From assembly GCA_964620425.1 (NCBI GenBank), contig CAZUGV010000008.1, positions 1 to 64,000 on the forward strand: a DNA stretch of 64,000 nucleotides, read 5' to 3'. Origin of the DNA: DASXUG01 sp964620425 (GTDB taxonomy: Bacteria > Pseudomonadota > Gammaproteobacteria > Burkholderiales > Methylophilaceae). Positions 60,474 through 64,000 of this stretch are shown here, in pieces. The notes below the pieces were generated by a model. It ran no database searches and had not been told where the DNA came from. It was given only the letters and a program-made list of their open reading frames with translations. Made by a program: the position numbers and the translations under genes. Every line of letters begins with the position of its first letter. The first letter of the stretch is position 1.

Positions 60474-62759
60474 ATGATTGCTCAAGAACTCGAAGTATCA
60501 CTACATATGGCCTTTATGGATGCTCGTCAAAAACGCCATGAACTCATTACCGTTGAGCACTTACTGCTGGCTATGATTGACAATCCGACAGCGGCAGATG
60601 TTTTGCGCTCTTGCGGTGCAAATCTTGATAACTTGCGATCTGAATTGGTGAGTTATATAGAGGAGCACACGCCAACCGTAGACGGTAGCGATGAAGTGGA
60701 TACGCAGCCAACACTGGGTTTTCAGCGCGTCATTCAACGCGCCATTTTGCATGTGCAATCATCAGGCAAAAAAGAAGTCACTGGCGCGAACGTGCTGGTT
60801 GCTATTTATGGTGAAAAAGATTCTCACGCAGTATTTTTCTTGCATCAGCAAGGTGTCACACGTCTTGATGTGGTGAACTTTATCTCTCACGGTGTCGCTA
60901 AAGTGGCGGATAACAGTACAACAAAACGCGTTGAGAATGAGCAAGAAACTGAGGCAGAACCAGCGCCAGCAGGTGCATTGGAAAATTTTACCGAGAATTT
61001 AAATCAACAAGTATTGGCTGGCAAAATTGACCCACTCATCGGGCGTGAACATGAACTGGAACGTGTGATTCAAACACTTTGCCGTCGTCGCAAAAATAAC
61101 CCATTACTAGTGGGTGAGGCGGGCGTTGGTAAAACGGCTATTGCAGAAGGTTTGGCGCGCCGTATCGTTGAAGGTAATGTGCCTGAAGTGTTAGCAAAAG
61201 CCGTTATTTACTCGCTCGATATGGGAGCTTTATTGGCGGGTACTAAATACCGCGGTGATTTTGAGCAACGCTTAAAAGCGGTGATGAAAAAACTATCAGA
61301 GCAGCCAGATGCTGTGTTGTTTATTGATGAAATTCACACATTGATTGGTGCTGGCGCTGCGAGCGGTGGCACATTGGATGCGTCTAACTTACTCAAGCCG
61401 GCACTTTCAAATGGCTCACTCAAGTGCATCGGTGCTACTACTTACCAAGAGTATCGCGGCATTTTTGAAAAAGACCATGCGCTTTCACGTCGATTCCAAA
61501 AGGTGGATGTAGTAGAGCCTAGCATTCCAGAAACCATTGAAATTCTAAAAGGTTTGAAATCTCGCTTTGAAAAACATCATAGCGTTAAATACACCGCTTC
61601 TGCATTAAGTACAGCGGTAGAGCTTTCAGCTAAATATATTAACGACCGTCATTTGCCAGATAAGGCGATTGATATTATTGATGAAGCGGGTGCGGCGCAA
61701 CGTATTTTGCCTAAATCAAAACAGAAAAAAGTCATCGGTAATAAAGAGATTGAGGACATTATCGCGAAAGTGGCGCGCATTCCGCCCAAAAATATTACAG
61801 CGGATGATCGTAGTGCACTCAAAACACTTGATCGTGATTTGAAAGCCACTGTGTTTGGGCAAGATAAAGCGATTGATGCTTTGGCATCCGCAATCAAAAT
61901 GGCGCGTAGCGGTTTGGGTAGCTCGACTAAACCAATCGGCTCTTTCTTGTTCTCAGGCCCAACTGGCGTGGGGAAAACAGAGGTGGCGCGTCAATTGGCT
62001 TATACCTTAGGTATTGAGTTGATTCGCTTTGATATGTCTGAATACATGGAGCGTCATGCAGTTTCACGCTTAATCGGCGCGCCTCCAGGTTATGTTGGTT
62101 TTGAACAAGGCGGTTTGTTGACGGAAGCCATTACCAAACATCCATACTGCGTGTTGCTATTGGACGAAATTGAAAAAGCGCACCCTGATATTTTCAATAT
62201 CTTGTTGCAAGTGATGGATCACGGCACATTAACTGACAACAATGGACGCAAAGCAGATTTCCGCAATGTGACCATTATTATGACAACCAACGCAGGTGCA
62301 GAAGCGATTTCTAAAACTAGCATCGGCTTTACCCTTGGCAAACACGAGGGCGATGAAATGGCGGATATTAAACGCATGTTTACCCCTGAGTTCCGTAACC
62401 GTCTAGATGCTACCGTATCATTTGCGCCATTGTCTGAAGAAATCATCATGCGCGTGGTAGATAAATTCTTGATGCAGCTTGAAGACCAGCTACATGAGAA
62501 AAAAGTGGAAGCAACCTTTACCGATAAACTTAAAGCCTATCTCGGCAAAAAAGGCTTCGATCCACTCATGGGTGCCCGCCCCATGTCTCGTTTGATTCAA
62601 GATACCATTCGCCGTGCATTGGCTGATGAGCTGTTGTTCGGGCGTTTAGCCAACGGTGGTAACGTGAAAGTTGATGTAAATGACCAAGACGAAATCAGAC
62701 TGGTCTTTGATGATGCAGGTATTAACGAGGTAAAACCATTGGTAGAAGATATCGTTTAG
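60474..62759 (+). CDS. clpA: ATP-dependent Clp protease ATP-binding subunit ClpA
   Basis: 761 aa from ATG 60474, with AAGG upstream; the longer GTG frame at 60432 is not needed. N-domain repeats (about 1-145) bind ClpS. Two AAA+ modules: Walker A GEAGVGKTAIAEG with DEIHTLIGAGAASGG, and GPTGVGKTEVARQ with LLDEIEKAHPDIF. The ClpP-docking tripeptide IGF lies in KTSIGFTLGKH. Ends with a strong terminator. Confidence 0.97.
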   Translation: MIAQELEVSLHMAFMDARQKRHELITVEHLLLAMIDNPTAADVLRSCGANLDNLRSELVSYIEEHTPTVDGSDEVDTQPTLGFQRVIQRAILHVQSSGKKEVTGANVLVAIYGEKDSHAVFFLHQQGVTRLDVVNFISHGVAKVADNSTTKRVENEQETEAEPAPAGALENFTENLNQQVLAGKIDPLIGREHELERVIQTLCRRRKNNPLLVGEAGVGKTAIAEGLARRIVEGNVPEVLAKAVIYSLDMGALLAGTKYRGDFEQRLKAVMKKLSEQPDAVLFIDEIHTLIGAGAASGGTLDASNLLKPALSNGSLKCIGATTYQEYRGIFEKDHALSRRFQKVDVVEPSIPETIEILKGLKSRFEKHHSVKYTASALSTAVELSAKYINDRHLPDKAIDIIDEAGAAQRILPKSKQKKVIGNKEIEDIIAKVARIPPKNITADDRSALKTLDRDLKATVFGQDKAIDALASAIKMARSGLGSSTKPIGSFLFSGPTGVGKTEVARQLAYTLGIELIRFDMSEYMERHAVSRLIGAPPGYVGFEQGGLLTEAITKHPYCVLLLDEIEKAHPDIFNILLQVMDHGTLTDNNGRKADFRNVTIIMTTNAGAEAISKTSIGFTLGKHEGDEMADIKRMFTPEFRNRLDATVSFAPLSEEIIMRVVDKFLMQLEDQLHEKKVEATFTDKLKAYLGKKGFDPLMGARPMSRLIQDTIRRALADELLFGRLANGGNVKVDVNDQDEIRLVFDDAGINEVKPLVEDIV

Positions 62760-62781
62760 TATCTGTTCAGATGTAATCAAT

Positions 62782-62811
62782 AAAAAAGGTGAACTTAGGT
62801 TCACTTTTTTT
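62782..62811. terminator. Bidirectional terminator between clpA and pilC
   Basis: AAAAAAGGTGAAC (62782-62794), loop TTAG, GTTCACTTTTTTT (62799-62811), one G-U pair. A/T runs on both sides serve both convergent genes. Confidence 0.9.
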
Positions 62812-62836
62812 ACACCCGCCAATATGTTTCAGCCCC

Positions 62837-62932
62837 TTAGTTCGTCAAACCCTTAGAACCCAAACTATTTAGTACTTAAACCACTTAGTACTCAAAGCGC
62901 TTAGTACTCAAAGCGCTTAGTACTCATAAGTA
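62837..62932. repeat. Six tandem 16-bp repeats (minisatellite)
   Basis: Six consecutive 16-mers, each beginning TTAG, start at 62837, 62853, 62869, 62885, 62901 and 62917. Two are identical (TTAGTACTCAAAGCGC, 62885 and 62901); the outer ones are increasingly degenerate. It lies in the convergent gap after the clpA terminator and ends 12 bp before the pilC stop. Confidence 0.85.
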
Positions 62933-62943
62933 AGTGGTTAAGA

Positions 62944-63999
62944 TTAAACTGCTTGCCCCATCTTGAATATCGGTAAGTACATTGCAACCACTAAGCCGCC
63001 AATTAATGTACCAAGCACAACCATAATGACAGGCTCCATCAAGCTTGATAAGCCTTCCACTGCGTCATCAACTTCTGCTTCGTAAAAGTCTGCAACTTTG
63101 GATAGCATTGAATCCAGCGCGCCTGATTCTTCACCAATTGCAACCATTTGGATGACCATATTAGGGAATACGCCTGAGTTTTGCATAGCAACGGTTAAGC
63201 TGGTGCCAGTGCTAATTTCGCTTTGTACTTTTTTTGTGGCATCGTAATACACGCGGTTGCCTGAGGCCCCTGCGACTGAGTCTAGCGCTTCTACTAATGG
63301 CACGCCTGCTGCAAACATGGTAGAAAGCGTACGTGAAAATCTGGCTACAGTGGCTTTGCGAATGAGCTCACCAAAAATAGGGAGCTTGAGCAACAATCTA
63401 TCCATGGTGTATTGCATTTGTTCTGATCGCTTCCAGGTGTAAAAGAAGAACCAAATGCCACCAACGATTGAGCCAAAAATTGCCCACCAATAGGCAACAA
63501 AAAAGTCTGACATCGCCATGACCATAAGTGTTGGTGCGGGCAGATCTGCGCCAAAACTGCTGAAAAGCTCTTTAAACGCAGGGATAACGAAAATCATAAT
63601 CACAGCTGTGATGACGAACGCGACCACGATAATTGAGACTGGGTAAAACAAGGCGGATTTGATTTTGCCTTTAATGGCTTGAATTTTTTCTTTGTAGGTG
63701 GCGAGGCGGTCTAGCAGGGAGTCTAAAATACCAGCTTGTTCCCCAGCACCGACTAAATTGCAAAATAAAGCATCGAAATGCAGTGGATATTTGCGAAACG
63801 CTTGGCTTAAACTGCTACCTGTTTCTACGTCGCCCTTAATATCACCCAGTAAGCGAGAAACCGCAGGGTTGTGGTGGCCTTTTCCAACAATATCAAAAGC
63901 TTGTAGTAGCGGTACGCCCGCTTTCATCATAGTGGCGAGTTGGCGAGTAAATAAAGTGACATCTTTATCGGTAACTTTCCCCTTGGCTTGCAAGCCGCT
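62944..63999 (-). CDS. pilC: Type IV pilus inner-membrane platform protein PilC, 5' partial
   Basis: About 352 codons are visible; the frame is open to the right edge, so the first 50 or so residues are outside and the TTG at 63993 is not the start. PilC anchors the pilus assembly ATPases. Two T2SSF domains are seen: VTLFTRQLATMMKAGVPLLQAFDIV with FDALFCNLVGAGEQAGIL, and VARFSRTLSTMFAAGVPLVEALDSV with VIQMVAIGEESGALDSM. Membrane helices follow each, the last near ending MVVLGTLIGGLVVAMYLPIF. Usually between pilB and pilD. Confidence 0.95.
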   Translation of the reverse strand, partial: SGLQAKGKVTDKDVTLFTRQLATMMKAGVPLLQAFDIVGKGHHNPAVSRLLGDIKGDVETGSSLSQAFRKYPLHFDALFCNLVGAGEQAGILDSLLDRLATYKEKIQAIKGKIKSALFYPVSIIVVAFVITAVIMIFVIPAFKELFSSFGADLPAPTLMVMAMSDFFVAYWWAIFGSIVGGIWFFFYTWKRSEQMQYTMDRLLLKLPIFGELIRKATVARFSRTLSTMFAAGVPLVEALDSVAGASGNRVYYDATKKVQSEISTGTSLTVAMQNSGVFPNMVIQMVAIGEESGALDSMLSKVADFYEAEVDDAVEGLSSLMEPVIMVVLGTLIGGLVVAMYLPIFKMGQAV

Positions 64000-64000
64000 T

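Overview
The window reads as a chromosomal segment of a low-GC betaproteobacterium, most likely a methylotroph of the Methylophilaceae (Methylotenera/Methylophilus type). This is an inference. It rests on betaproteobacterial gene orders (hda-perM-purM, pssA-leuA, tgt-yajC-secD-secF, clpS-clpA), PEP-CTERM proteins, stand-alone soxYZ, and a YdeP-like molybdenum oxidoreductase resembling methylotroph formate dehydrogenase FDH4. The sequence contains no rRNA, CRISPR array or transposase that I can see.

Layout. 1-2.4 kb: two PEP-CTERM surface proteins flanking comF. 2.8-11.9 kb: a TPR-glycosyltransferase and the flagellar basal-body/export cluster, with fliE divergent from fliFGHIJK. 12-16.5 kb: pepP, two ubiquinone-type hydroxylases and a DsbC-like protein. 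16.7-18.1 kb: an iron-storage locus, with two complementary bacterioferritin subunits facing a Fur-boxed bfd. 18.6-21.2 kb: the FDH4-like enzyme and a small winged-helix partner. 21.2-25 kb: a membrane GGDEF protein, a MocR regulator and a RIO kinase. 25.1-25.6 kb: tRNA-Asn and tRNA-Met.

25.6-33.8 kb is the accessory region. It is a type I restriction-modification locus (hsdM, hsdS, hsdR) in which hsdR is separated from hsdMS by an HTH/nucleotidyltransferase pair resembling an AbiE toxin-antitoxin module and by a HipA/YjjJ-like kinase. A small, very acidic ORF follows hsdR. 34.1-37.3 kb: a c-di-GMP turnover group, with an HD-GYP protein whose HD dyad is degenerate and an EAL protein whose PTS-EIIC-like membrane part appears split by a frameshift.

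37.5-64 kb is mostly housekeeping: moaC, an M48 protease, soxYZ, hda, perM, purM, two DUF3108 paralogues, an RsmB-family methyltransferase, a DAACS transporter, leuA, pssA, an unusual double-Cache/CheW protein, tgt, yajC-secDF, a CorC-type protein, clpSA and the 3' part of pilC.

Structure outside genes: a nested palindrome upstream of the second PEP-CTERM gene, a 143-bp element with 17-bp terminal inverted repeats between perM and hda, a 16-bp x 6 minisatellite beside pilC, palindromic putative operators in the restriction island, and a 10-mer shared between the fdh and mocR upstream regions. Start codons were moved downstream where the longest reading frame began at an implausible TTG/GTG.
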